From Mytilus edulis (lineage: Eukaryota > Mollusca > Bivalvia > Mytilida > Mytilidae), in NCBI RefSeq assembly GCF_963676685.1, contig NC_092357.1, forward strand, positions 18,403,607-18,467,606: a stretch of 64,000 nucleotides of DNA, written 5' to 3'. Position 1 is the first letter of the stretch. The number at the start of each line of letters is the position of its first letter. The translations under genes and the position numbers were made by a program. The notes under the pieces were generated by a model. That model ran no database searches. It had not been told where the DNA came from and was given only the letters and a program-made list of their open reading frames with translations. This document shows, piece after piece, positions 20,823-32,460 of the stretch.

Positions 20823-22602
20823 TACATATTAGGCACTGGCTACGGTTACATGGAAATGTAACAATAATAAAAATATTATTGTTACATTGGAGACTAAATG
20901 CCGGAATGCATGGTTGGGTAAGGACCTGTTTAATTACGAATGTAACAATAATTATTGAGGCTACGGTTACATTGCGTTATTGTTACATGAAAAAACGCAA
21001 TATACGAATGGACTAGTAATATGTACTAAATAATAAAAGTTGAAGACATTTATTTTATATTTACAATACATAAATTTATTACATACAATTTCTTTACTGT
21101 ATTTTTTTTTTATAAACAATGACAGCTAGTTTCTCAAAACACTTTTAAAAGAGGAAGAACATTTTTTTTATTATAGATATTGTAAACTATTTTCTGGTAA
21201 CAGTATCTCCTGGATGAATATCTGTCAAAATAAATGTTCCCGTGTCACACTTAAAATATTTTTTTTTTATTAAGAAATTTTGAAATCAATGATATCGAAA
21301 TATCACCAAAGGAAAATAACAGAAACATCAGAGATTCTTTAGGAAAAATTAAATATAATCTAGGAAAGTTTTACTATAGAAATCCTTGATTTGATGCAAC
21401 ATTTCCATATGATACATCAGCCGCCATTTTGAAAAATCCCGGAAAATTCCCTTTTTTAAATCGATGTTTGACCGAATTTGCCCTGAAATTAAACTGTTTT
21501 AAGTAGTATTCTTCGCCAGCTATATGTTTGAATATACTTAATCGATTTGCAAAGTTTATTTTTTATTTACAGAATTTTTTTATTTGTTGTACAAGTAGAC
21601 ATGGGTATCGGTAATTTAGCATTGAGTCAACGGAGAAATGACGAGAAAAAGTGCATGTTTTACGATTCAGATTTGACCGAATTTAATCAAAAATTAAACT
21701 GTTAGGACCAACATTGCTTGATAGAAATATGTTTGAATATCAAGGATTGATTTGCAAAAGTAAGAAAACGGATCAGGTTTATGAGAAAATTAAACTTTAT
21801 TGAAGCATATATGCATTTTATATGGGGAAATATAATACATAATGGCGGCTATTATACGTCACAAAAGTCACGTGATGTCTAACTTAGTTGGATATGACCA
21901 ATCCAGTAAGTAGTTTTTAAAGCATGTTTAAGTCCAACACATTTTTGATGAACGAAATTACGTCCTCCATGGATACATGTACTTACAGAAGTTCCCAGTA
22001 TTTAAGTTACAGTTAGCAAACTTTGCTTTTGATGTATCATTTTTTTTAGAACTGCGTTAGTATAGCTGTATGAAATGTGTGTCTTGATATTGTTTCAGTT
22101 TCGTTTAAAACGCATCCCAAGTTTTAAATTGTTCACCCTAAACAAAGTCGGTACTAGGAATCTCTGCATCCATTGTTCAAAGTATAATGACAGTAATAAG
22201 AGTAGGTGTGCAGTTTTAAAATACTTAAAAGTGAAACAATTGAACTATATGTTTCGTCTTTGACACTCCTAATCTGGAGTAGTATCTTTAAGAACATCAA
22301 AACCATTTATACGTAAAACTTTTTAAACACCGCACTTTGTTGAATAGTAATATTTATTATTTATCATTATTACAAGTATTATTTAGTACATATGAAAGAA
22401 TTAAGCATTAAAATCTAGCGTACATTGCTGTTTTTCATGTAACAATAACGTAATGTAACCGTAGCCTCAATAATTATTGTTACATTCGTAATTAAACAGT
22501 TCCTTACCCAACCATGCATTCCGGCAATTAGTCTCCAATGTAACAATAATATTTTTATTATTGTTACATTTCCATGTAACCGTAGCCAGTGCCTACATAT
22601 TA
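20823..22602. mobile_element. Non-autonomous DNA transposon, ~174-bp TIRs, 9-bp target duplication (Mutator-like)
   Basis: Element 20,832-22,593 (1,762 bp), flanked on both sides by TACATATTA. Ends are GGCACTGGCTACGGTTACAT and its reverse complement. The inverted repeats run from 20,832 to about 21,005 and from 22,593 back to about 22,420 with a few mismatches; weaker similarity continues inward. Each TIR contains GGCTACGGTTACAT twice and an internal palindrome. No transposase ORF is present. A 9-bp duplication with long TIRs fits Mutator-like elements, an assignment by structure only. A paralogous empty site exists near 31,996-32,012. Confidence 0.85.
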
Positions 22603-23065
22603 TCGTGACAGTGTAAAAAACTTGCACATACTAGAATTTAACAAATTTGCAAATTTTAGGCCTTTTTTTTTTACTTCTTTCTTTTTCGGATTGATTTCAA
22701 CTTATATTACCAAAATGATAAGTTTGCGTGTTAACATACGGGAATATACGTGGCAATTGTGTTAAACATATATATTTGACATATTGCCCAAACACCATCA
22801 AAACAGATGCATTGAAACTGATGAGAACTAGTCCAGTTAACGAATCAACAGATCAAAATGAGGTATGCATGATAGTTTGTTTTATGTTTTGTCTTTTGTC
22901 AATTTTACTGTAATGTCTGTAATTCTAAATGTATTTACGCAACACAGTGGCGTCGGGATGAGCTGGAAAGTAGGGGGAGAGCGGGCAAACTTTTGAAACC
23001 GTAGAAAAAACTTCTGTTATAAATATTTAATATCGGTATTGTAGGAGTTTGTCAGTTTTCTAAAG
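22603..23065. repeat. Upstream flank of C1q duplication, copy A
   Basis: Aligns by eye with ~32,010-32,460. Shared stretches include GATAAGTTTGCGTGTTAACA, ATATTGCCCAAA and TAATATCGGTATTGTA. It is non-coding as far as I can see. Confidence 0.8.
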
Positions 23066-23683
23066 TGAATGAATTGCCTCCCTTTTGTCATACCGCCCCC
23101 CCCCCTTTTTTTTGGTGGTTACACTAGTAGAAGTATACATATCAACAACATGAACAACGTGTTTTCCCTTTTCTGTGTATCGTATAGATGACATTGTTAA
23201 AATAGTCGAAGGTTTCACCAATTTTGAAACTTGTATGATAAGACAATTTCTGGTTTGTTAATAATAAAAATCTTAAGAAAGCATATTTCTCCACCTATCT
23301 TGACAAGTTGTATATGTATTTCTTTTTATACTTTAAATGGATTAATAACTTACAATACTTTTTAAAGCCATAATTTAAATCTTAGACTAACAAATATATA
23401 TATAATTTCAGTCGGTTGATTTTATGAATTAGAATGAAATTATTTTCTTCTGAATTGTCTGCCCATACAGGCGGAAACCCGGTTGAAACAGAACAAAAGA
23501 ATCGAAGCTCTTTGTTAGAGAAGGCGATAAATGCTTACTGTAATGTTTACTATAGTAACAAAAAGATTAAAAGTTAACTGAAACAAATAAAATGACAATT
23601 TTCTTCTCAATTACGAATTGTTCTATTTTAAAAACACCATTTGCATAAGGTTTCAATTTATCTATTACATAGTTAAGCAGAAC

Positions 23684-24080
23684 AATAGACCACTTTCGAG
23701 TTCATCCGTCACCGGCAAAAACTCGTCAATTATACACGCCTTTATGACGTCATTTACCAGATAGAGGGGCTCGCCTGTATCCCTGCACTATTTACGTTCA
23801 TCAAGCGTCTTAGTGATCGTCTTTGTGCAGGATAAACTAGAAATAATGGTTGCTCTGTAGGTACTTACTGACATTTCCTTAATGACAGCAGTGTTGATTG
23901 TCAATTTTGAGAATTCATATTTGCCAAATAATTCGTACAATATAGAATTATAGTTTTCCAACCACTCGCTCAACATTGGAAGGAAGTGACGACGCCCCTA
24001 AACGCACAAATGACGATGATAAAGGCGTGTATAATTGACGAGTTTTTTCCGGTGACGGATGAACTCGAAAGTGGTCTATT
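23684..24080. mobile_element. MITE with ~58-bp TIRs, complete copy
   Basis: Begins TAGACCACTTTCGAGTTCAT and ends with its reverse complement at 24,078. The inverted repeat continues through CCGTCACCGG, AAAACTCGTC and AATTATACACGCCTTTAT. TA at both borders is compatible with a Tc1/mariner-type TA target, but this is inference. Length is about 395 bp with no ORF of note. A truncated copy lies at 62,867-63,235. Confidence 0.85.
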
Positions 24081-25984
24081 AGATATCAAGTCAACGACAT
24101 GGGTATCTATCAAGTTGGATGTAGAAAATGCATAACCTCCGATTTTTTTGAAAAAATTACCACGGACGGATAACATATTAATCTATTAGTTCAGTAATTT
24201 TCGTTTCTGCCCTTCCATTATGTGACTCAAGAAAAAATTCTAAAAAATGAGTAACAATTGTATCGAAAAGAGAAAATCGAGTGCACCTTTTTATGTTAGG
24301 GTGTGTTTGAGTTGAATATTTGTCTTGAAAACGTACAAAGCAAGAATATTTGATACATCATCTCGCTTCAGACTCTAATATTTTTATATATTAAAGCTAC
24401 TGGTTGACTTTATAACATAAAAAAATCACAGTACCAAAAGATGAAATATATGGGTCAAGTGAAATACCTATCTAATGAATCATAAAAACAGAGTAGGTGA
24501 AATAGCTTCTTTTTTTTTTTACTAAAAGTACTTGACGACAGTCTTTCAAGTTGGATGATGAAAATGCATATCTTCGAAAAAAAATCATTTTTTTGTGTGT
24601 GATAACTATTAGGTTTATAGTCTTCAACCACTAAAAAAATCTAGTCTGCCCTTCCACGAAATATTTAATTAGAATTTTTTTAAATGTTTATGAAATTTTT
24701 AAAATTTCACCTGACAACCGATTAGACAATTATAGTTTTAAGTTGAATCAATGCAGACAAGTTCATTAACTGATGCTCATTAGCAGTAGATATATTTGTC
24801 TTTTATAATACAACTGACATATAAGGATCGTAATGATGCTATGCGGATAAATTAATCGGTTTCAAGAGCAAAATTGGCAGCGCGTCATCCCTACAATGGC
24901 TTCCATTTCTACGATTGTGAAAATTAACTGGCGTAATGGGGAGATAATTTTGACGAAGTAGATTCCTGACTGTGATATGTTGTATCATGCAAGAGATTGA
25001 TTGATTTACAAATGATTGTGTGTATTGAAAGCTTGAAATACTAGTATATATATATATATATGTATATGATGACTTTTCGTTCTGATTCGTAATTTGTATA
25101 CAAGAAATATTATTTAATGGTTGTTATTAAACCAGCCCTCGGCTCTGTCGTGTGGTATTGCACTTTACTCTTTTTTTGTTATTTATTAGTATGATTATTA
25201 TCAGTGGTTGTGATATATGGGTGTTAACGGAAGAAGAATGATATTCTTTATAGTTTCGGAAAGAAAAAATGTGCCAATGTTATATCAACAAATATCTAGG
25301 ATCATCTAGAGGGAAAAATTTCCCAAAAAATTTTCAGCGGCTTACAAAAGGGACACGGACACTTCCCCTTTTCTGCTTTATAGCTTCCGAACTTCCGTTA
25401 TTTATTTACTATCAATTTATACCATTCTTTTGAAAGGCTTGTTATTTTGACAGTACCATGCAGACGTCTTTCAACACAGGATAAACAATTCTGTTTATTT
25501 TAATCTATGTTTTTGGCAGTTTTTATAATTTTACTGTCCGTATGTTATAAAAAAAAAAACACTTTTGATTGACAAAAACATTACTTGCTTTAAAAAAAGT
25601 AATGCAATAATGAGCACACACTTTTTATGGATGTACTTCTCTATAATTACATTACATGTAAATGTTTCAATATATTACGTTATTTTGATTGGCTAACAGT
25701 AATTCGCATCCTTCTTAAATTAACCTTTATTTCAAAATGAAATGTAACATTCATGATGACACGAGCTTCCCAAATAATGTGCAAAGGTAAATAAAGAAAA
25801 AATCTTAATAGAAATGGTGTTTTAACGATCCTAATAAAATAATGTAACAATAAGAATTGAATGCGTTGACCATGTGCACACTTTTAGATTGAAAAAAAAT
25901 ATGCTTCAGTCAATGCTTTTACAACCCAGTAAAATTACAAGAAGAAGCATTCTTTACTTAAATAACATAAAGCCTCATTTTCAG
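24081..25984. other. Intergenic DNA upstream of C1q gene A
   Basis: AT-rich sequence. From ~25,380 to 25,580 it aligns with ~33,380-33,580 upstream of C1q gene B (shared TCCGTTATTTAT..ACTAT and TGTTATAAAA..AC.CTTTTG), so it belongs to the duplicated unit. A missing first exon of gene A may lie here but I could not place it. Confidence 0.6.
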
Positions 25985-26148
25985 TGTATTCCATTGGCAA
26001 GTTCTCCTACTGATATGTGTTCTTTCACTTATGGTGACGGGACATAAATCCTGCTCCAGAAATGCTGGTCTTATGAAGAGTATCCAATACCAACTTAAAC
26101 TCGTTGAGGACAATGATGAAAAATGTGATTGTGCAAGAAGAGTTTCAG
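25985..26148 (+). CDS. C1q gene A, signal-peptide exon
   Basis: Starts after TTTTCAG and ends at TCAG before GTATGA. The reading frame is supported by the paralogous exon at 33,662-33,837, which has the same phase at both ends and the same HKSCSRNAGLMKSI core. The opposite-strand ORF over this exon is a shadow. Confidence 0.75.
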
Positions 26149-29017
26149 GTATGATATTTTTACACTGCATATAAGAAAAAGAAAAAGATGGGTTTGATTG
26201 ACATGAGATAACTCTCCACCAGAGACCAAATCTTAACGAAACAGAACTCTCAGATCTGTACTTATTGTCTTTTTTGTTGTAAGGGATGGATAATTGATAT
26301 ATATCCTGCCACCGTGCCACGTCCTGTTTGTGTTTTAGCTTGATGTTTTTCTATCGATCTGATGTTTTTCTCATCACTTGGCGTCCGTCGTCGTCCGTCT
26401 TCGTCGTTAACTTTTACAAAAATCGTCTCCTCTGAAACTACTGGGCCAAATTTAATAAAACTTGGCTAAAATCATTATTGGGGTATCTGGATTAAAACTG
26501 TGTCCGATGACCTAGCCAACCAACCAAGATGGGAGCCCTAGAACATAGGGGTAAAATGTAGATTTTAGCTTATATCTAAAAACCCAAAGCATTTAGTGAA
26601 GTTGTAATCATCACTTCGTATATATTACGGACGCCATCACGAGTTGGTTGAACGTTATGGAATATTCGTTATACAGATGATATCGGATATGTTCCCCATG
26701 TCGTAACTACAATCATCCCCTTCCGTTTTCACGAATGTTACCAACCGAATTAGACTATTTACCGGTTTTGTAACAACATAAGCAACATGACGGGTGCCAC
26801 ATTTGGAGCCGGATCTGCTTCCCCTTCCGTAGCACCTGAAATCATCCTTAGTTTTTGGTGGGGTCCGTGGTTTTTTTTGTACCCCAATTGTGACATTTTG
26901 ACATGCATCAATGTCAATATAATGGAAATTGATACGACTGTCGTACACGTGAGAGGTTTATCGCTATAAAACCAGGTTCAATCAACCATTTTCTACATTT
27001 GAAAATGCCTGTACCAAGTCAGATATATGACAGTTGTTGTCCTTTCGTTTGTGTCGTATTATCATTTGATTTTGCCATTTGATAAGGGACTCTCTATTCG
27101 AGTTTTCCTCGGAGTTCAGTATTTTTGCGATTTAATGTTTTAGAGCAAATCTGACAGGGGTAAAATTGTTAATTAGGTCATATGTGTCCTGAATTTTTCA
27201 GACGAATCGGACAACCCGTTATTGGGTTGCTGCCCTGGAATTTGTAATTTTAAGGAAACTTTGTAGTTTTTTTGTTATTATTTTGAATATTTTTATAGAT
27301 AAAGATAATTTGTAAACATCAATAATGTTAAGAAAAGTAAGATCTACAAATAAGTCAACATGACCAAAATGGTCAATTGACCCCATAAGGGGTAACTCCC
27401 CTTTAAAGTCAAGTTTAACAATTTTTTCATTATTTTTGTAATCTTTTGAAACAACTGAGGCAAATTTAACCAAACTTGGCAACAAATAAGCATTAGGGTA
27501 TTTAGTTTTTAAAATGTGTATTATGACCCTGTCTGCCAACCAACATGGTAGACATTGCTAAAAATAGAATATACTAGGGGAAAATGCAGTTTTTGACTTG
27601 TATCTCTTAAACTAGAGCAAAAGTATAACGGTTGCATTACTTCATGCATCAATTGTAAATAAACATAACATGTGAGCGACACAGGCTTCTTGGAGCCTCT
27701 AGTTATAGTGTGTTTTTATGTTGTGGTGTTTCACCACTGTCCCAGGTAAGGATGGGGTTAATTATCAACTAGTTTTGCCACGTGCAATCACGAAAAATGG
27801 GCCAAAAGTTAAAAGGGATCTCATCTTTACAATACGTATACGTGCATGATTGATTTATTAGCTCACCTTTCTATAGAAAATGTGATCTTTTTTTTGTTTC
27901 GTTAAAAAAAACATGTCCGCCATGGCTTAAAATAGAACATAGGAGGTAAATTGCAGTTTTTGGCTAATATCTTTAAAACTTTTAAAAGCATTTAGAGCAA
28001 ATCAGACAAAAGTTAAAGTATTCCTTATGTCAAGGTCTAACTGCCCTGAAATTTTCATCCAAGTCGGGTATCTGATTTTTTGGTTATTGCCCCTGAATTG
28101 ATGATTTTAATGAAATTTGCAGTTTTCGGCATTATCTCATATTATTATAGATGGAGATGAACTGTAAACAGCAAAATAAAATCTACTAATGAATTTTATG
28201 ACCGAAATTGTAAATTGATCCCTTATTTTTTCAAGAAAATATGGCAGATACAAAGAACATTGATATTACATTTTAAGCCACAAAATGATATATATATTGA
28301 AAAGCAAAAAAAAAAAACATTATTGAAAGATATTAGCAAATCATTACAGGTGTGCGACTCAGAGTCTTTGAAGCCTCTTTTAGTGATCTTTAACGTCCAG
28401 CGGTAAATAATTCATATATATTTATAGACGATAATACGTATACATACATGTATGCAGCACTAGTTATGAATAAATATAAACAGAATATTCCATGTTATGC
28501 AATATTCAGGAATTAATTTTAACTCACATCTTTTTCAGCTATGATTTACTTGCGTCTTATCCAATTTGTTTTAATTTAGCAAATAAAGTATCATGTTTCA
28601 ACTAAATTTCTTTCAGAACCTGGCAAAGTTGCGTTTATGGCTAAAAATTCAGATTCTTTAGTAAATATCCCTGGCAAATCAGCTGTAGTATACAATACAG
28701 TTATGACAAATTTAGGCAACGGATACGACAAATCCACTGGGACATTTACTGCTCCTTCAAATGGTGTTTACAACTTTTCCTGGACCGTTGTTACTCATTT
28801 TGGAAAATACTTCTTCACTTACCTCGCTCTAAACGGGAAACTGATAGCTAGAAACTACACAGGAGGACGTGTTGGATCAGAGCACATCTCATCAACTCAG
28901 AAAGCTGTTCTTGAAATTAAAAAGGACGATAAGGTATTCGTTAAGGTCCAGGATGATCTTATCGGACAGTTCATGCTTGGTGATAGCTGGTCAACTTTCA
29001 GTGGTTATAAACTATAA
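25985..29017 (+). CDS. C1q-domain-containing secreted protein, gene A
   Basis: Exons 25,985-26,148 and 28,617-29,017, joined in phase 1 (GTTTCAG/GTATGA to CTTTCAG). The first gives 54 codons: a hydrophobic signal-like run (QVLLLICVLSLMV), then SCSRNAGLMKSIQYQLKLVE and a CDC motif. The second gives 133 codons and is a whole C1q globular domain (KVAFMAK, YDKSTGTFTAPSNGVYNFSW, final STFSGYKL). There is no collagen region, so it is the short globular-head type. The start codon is in an unplaced upstream exon, since the first exon opens after an acceptor with one base of a split codon. AATAAA lies at 29,031-29,036. In bivalves such proteins are secreted pattern-recognition or lectin-like molecules; the ligand cannot be read from sequence. 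Confidence 0.85.
26170..26260 (+). repeat. Dispersed mussel-type element fragment
   Basis: GATAACTCTCCACCAGAGAC followed by AACAGAACTCTCAG, inside the intron of C1q gene A. Confidence 0.55.
26340..27710 (+). repeat. Long dispersed repeat in intron of C1q gene A (degraded)
   Basis: Shares GGCGTCCGTCGTCGTC, CTACTGGGCCAAATTTAAT, GATGACC.AGCCAACCAACC, ATCGGACAACCCGTTATTGG, GTCAATTGACCCC and the terminal GAGCGACACAGGCTTCTTGG with the better copy at 40,405-41,697. Around 26,640-27,110 an unrelated segment interrupts it. No function is evident. Confidence 0.75.
27855..28395 (+). repeat. Second fragment of the same long dispersed repeat
   Basis: Begins with AGCTCACCTTTCTATAG and contains AAAATAGAACATAGGAGGTA, CTGCCCTGAAATTTTCATC and GATGGAGATGAACTGTAAAC. 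It ends with a GTGCGACTCAGAGTCTTTGA version of the family's terminal motif. Confidence 0.7.
28617..29017 (+). CDS. C1q gene A, C1q-domain exon
   Basis: Two split-codon bases plus 133 codons including TAA. It completes GAA (E) and continues PGKVAFMAKNSD to SGYKL. Roughly two thirds identical in protein to the gene B exon, with the same length and no gaps. Confidence 0.93.
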
Positions 29018-29858
29018 AAGCTATACATAAAATAAAAACACAATTTTCAGATAGATATTTATTAAAAAAATCTTATGATTCAATGGTTTTATTTTATGAT
29101 ATTTATTTATATACATGGCCATTGTTATCTAAACCCCGTCTAGAGGAAGCAGTTATGACATGTTTGATAAACCCACTTAGGACTAGGATATGTCCTAGCT
29201 GTGAGATTTTGTTTGTCCAGTGTCCAGATGGGGGCGTTGGGTATGTGAACTAAGGACCTTAAATTTTTTAATTCATATGAATATGCATTGCTCTGTTCTA
29301 GACTGAAACGTTGATGTCTCTTCCAGAAGACATTATTGTGAGTCTGAACAAAGTTATTCTAGGTTCCAACTTTACTCAATGATACTGCGAGCTTGTGGGA
29401 AAACAAATACCAATCTCGATTGAGCTGCCAAGACTTAACCATTGCTGTTTGTTAGATATATTTAAAAGTACATCACTCGTGTTCATGAATCATATAAAAA
29501 AAAATGTTTGCTTCATCTTATCAAATACCTTTGAAAGTCTTTATAATTGTGTTTAAAATTAGGATCTCTCAGGTAAATATCAAAAAGAATTCAGCGGTTT
29601 TCATACATAAGAACAGATATGAGAATTGAATACTTATGGGAAACTTATTTCCTGGACCGTTAAATATACACTTGTGTTTCAACCTTAGACTGTCTTCGGT
29701 TTGTCTTATTTGATAATTTACAGTTTAAAGAAGGGTTGTCGTCTTTTGCAACTAGATCAAAGACTTGAATGTTGTTGTTTTTTTTGTTTTGCGAATGGAG
29801 GTAAAAGAACTAATTGGTTTTAACTTCAAAATTATTGCTAGTGATTTTTTTGTGCGAA
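29018..29858. other. Intergenic DNA, nothing recognised
   Basis: AT-rich spacer after C1q gene A. A small palindrome TAGGACTAGGATATGTCCTA lies near 29,178. No gene is supported. Confidence 0.6.
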
Positions 29859-31787
29859 TATAGAAGAGGGGGGGCAAGGGGTTTAACTGTTATGCTGTTA
29901 TGGGGCAATTTAATTCTTTGTTATTTGTTATTTTGAAAATATATTTGCTGTTAGCTGTTATTGTCTTATTCTTTGTTAGCTGTTATTGGGTTTTTAGTTT
30001 TTTTGTTATCTGTTATTGTGATAATGTATTTTCTGTTAACTGTTATTGAAAATTGGAATGTTAGCATTTTTTTTATTAGTCAATATTCGGTATAAATTGA
30101 AGATCATTGGACATTGGGGTCTACCACTACTAATATGTTTGTCCCGTATTCAGAGAAGGATTCCATTGACATATACCCATCACAGAAGTGAGGTCCAGGA
30201 CAATTCAAGTATATCTTATGATTATCCTTTGTAATAAATTCCATTTTTTTTTATGAATGTGTATTTAGAATTATCTTAATTTTTTGTATGAGAATAATGT
30301 TCCGTGTTTCCCCTACGAACATATTAAATTAAAACAATTCTTAATATGACAAAAAGGAAAACATATGGCCAGGAATATCTGACAAGGATCTCAATTAAGG
30401 ACTAGGTCCTAACAACCACTTAACCTTTTATATAATATGGTACATAGACTCAGTTCTGTGATTCTTTGTAAAGCAGAACCAAATGCATTGTACAATGAAA
30501 GTTCCAAACATGTACTTGCGTCCAAAGCTGCACATAACTCATCACAAACAAAGATTTATTTCGTTTCAAGCCATTGTTTCCCTACTAAACTATGTATTCT
30601 ATTTACTAGTACACTTGGTACATGTACAATCAAAAACATGTTAAAAAATTGTTCAAATAAGGCCTTTGAAAAAGTGGAATAAATTGCTTTTGGAGTGTCA
30701 AAATTCGTTCGAAGTACTTGATAAATTGCATGCTTATAATTGGTGCTTTTGATCTTTCTACCCTATATACCACTTTGCCTCATAGTCTTATTAAGAAAAA
30801 TTCACACACCTCATTAGATGGTCATTTAGAAAAAGTCAGAATATTCAAACTCTTTTAGGTCATTTTTTTTTATTAGCAACAAAGGGAGCTTCGGTCAATA
30901 TATATAAACAATACACCAACGTTTCATGAGAACTGCTGAAAGCATTTTTGAGTTATTTTTGAAAACTAGAAAATACCACCTTTTTCTAATGAATAAAATC
31001 CCTTAACGTAATAACATAGAATCTAAAATTAATAAAAACCGAAAGGGAGTTTACAATAATAGATATAAACATTTCAGCAAAGTTTTATGAGAACTGCTGA
31101 AAACATTTTTGTGTTAATGTCTGAAAACTGGAAAATCCCCCCTTTTTAATTAATAAAACCCGTTAACTCGGAAACGTAAAATCTAAAATTTATAAAAATT
31201 GAAAGTGACCTCATGTTAATAGATATAAACAATTCACCAAAATTCCTTGCTTTGTGAAAGCATTTTTGAAATATTATCAGAAAACTGAAGAAAAAAAACC
31301 CACCAATTTTATTGAATAAAAACCCATTACCCAGAAACTTAAAATCTAAAATTTATAAAAAAAAAAAAAAAAAAAAAAAAAGCAAAAAAGGAGCTTACGT
31401 CAATAGAAATAAACAATTTCCCAAAGTTTAATGCAAATTGGTTAAAGAGTTTTTGAGTTAATGTCCGACATGTTGAGAACAGACGGACAACAGTATACCA
31501 TAATACGTTCCGTTAACGAGCGTATAAAAATATTATAATATATTGAGTTGTAATTTAAACACATTCTAGATACATAAATTTATACTAAAAACAGTCATAG
31601 AAAATGGAATGCATTACAAAGGATTATATCTGTAATAAGAAATACTGATTTGTCAAAGATCATATTATTTTAATATTTCATTTACTGTTATCTGTTTTTG
31701 TCCATTTTAATTCCTTGTTATCTGTTATGAGCCAAATCAATTTGCTGTTTTGCTGTTATTGGGACCCCCCTTGCCCCCCCTATAGAA
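29859..31787. mobile_element. Candidate element with G-rich inverted ends and 7-bp flanking repeat
   Basis: The inverted ends are GGGGGGGCAAGGGG at 29,868-29,881 and its complement at 31,767-31,780. Outside them TATAGAA is repeated at 29,859-29,865 and 31,781-31,787. Both ends are rich in CTGTTAT-type words. The interior has no convincing ORF and contains the diverged tandem repeat at 30,870-31,460. The superfamily is unknown. Confidence 0.6.
30870..31460 (+). repeat. Diverged tandem repeat, ~150-bp period, four copies
   Basis: Recurring words are AATAGATATAAACAATTCACC (variants), GAGAACTGCTGAAA.CATTTTTG, GAAAACT..AAA and AAAATCTAAAATTTATAAAA. Copies start near 30,885, 31,045, 31,200 and 31,385. 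A long A-run (31,358-31,381) separates copies three and four. Confidence 0.7.
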
Positions 31788-31859
31788 CAATTCGAAAATC
31801 AAATTTGTAAGAGATGTTTGACATATTTTTTTTTTTTATTATCAAGAAATTGCAACTCC

Positions 31860-32460
31860 TTTAAAGTCTAAGTGTCGAAGAGACAACACTCTATCCAAGT
31901 CACAATGTCAGAAAAAAGTAAACAAGTATAGGTAAAAGTACGGCCTTCAACACGGATCATTGATAGACTTTATTCATTTTTTCTCTTTGGTCTCTTTAAT
32001 ACTTATCTCAACAGTGCAGGATATTTTCATGGATTTGCACTTACTAGAATTTAATAAATTTGCAAATTTTAGGCATATTTTTTACTTCCTTTTCTTCGGA
32101 TTGATTTCAACTTCTACATTACCAAAATGATAAGTTTGCGTGTTAACATAGGAGCATATGTGGCAATAGTGTTAAACAAACTTGATATATTGCCCAAATA
32201 TCATCAAAACAGATGCAAGGAAATTGATCCGAACAAGACCAGGTACCGAATCAACATATCGAAATGAGGTATGGTAGTTTGTTTTATATTTTTTTCCAAA
32301 GTAATTTTTCGTTGTCCAATTTTCATAATACTAAATGTATTCATATAACACAGTGGAGTAGGGGTGGACTGGAAAGTGGGGAGCAAACTTTTGAAATTGA
32401 AGAAAACAGTTTTCTTTTATAATCTAATATCGGTATTGTATGAGTTTCAAATGTAAAGGG
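31860..32460. repeat. Upstream flank of C1q duplication, copy B (empty transposon site)
   Basis: 31,890-32,000 matches 20,735-20,830 (AAGTACGGCCTTC, TCTCTTTGGTCTCTTTAATA) and 32,010-32,460 matches 22,603-23,065. At ~31,996-32,012 the sequence AATACTTATCTCAACAGTG is continuous where copy A has the 1.76-kb element. Confidence 0.8.

Noticed and set aside
20783-22627. Two related short ORFs (GNVTIIKILLLHWRL) on opposite strands
   Set aside because: They are the translated inverted terminal repeats of the 1.76-kb transposon.
20005-23105. C-runs at ~20,010 and ~23,095 as structural elements
   Set aside because: Simple homopolymers, frequent in this window and prone to sequencing error.
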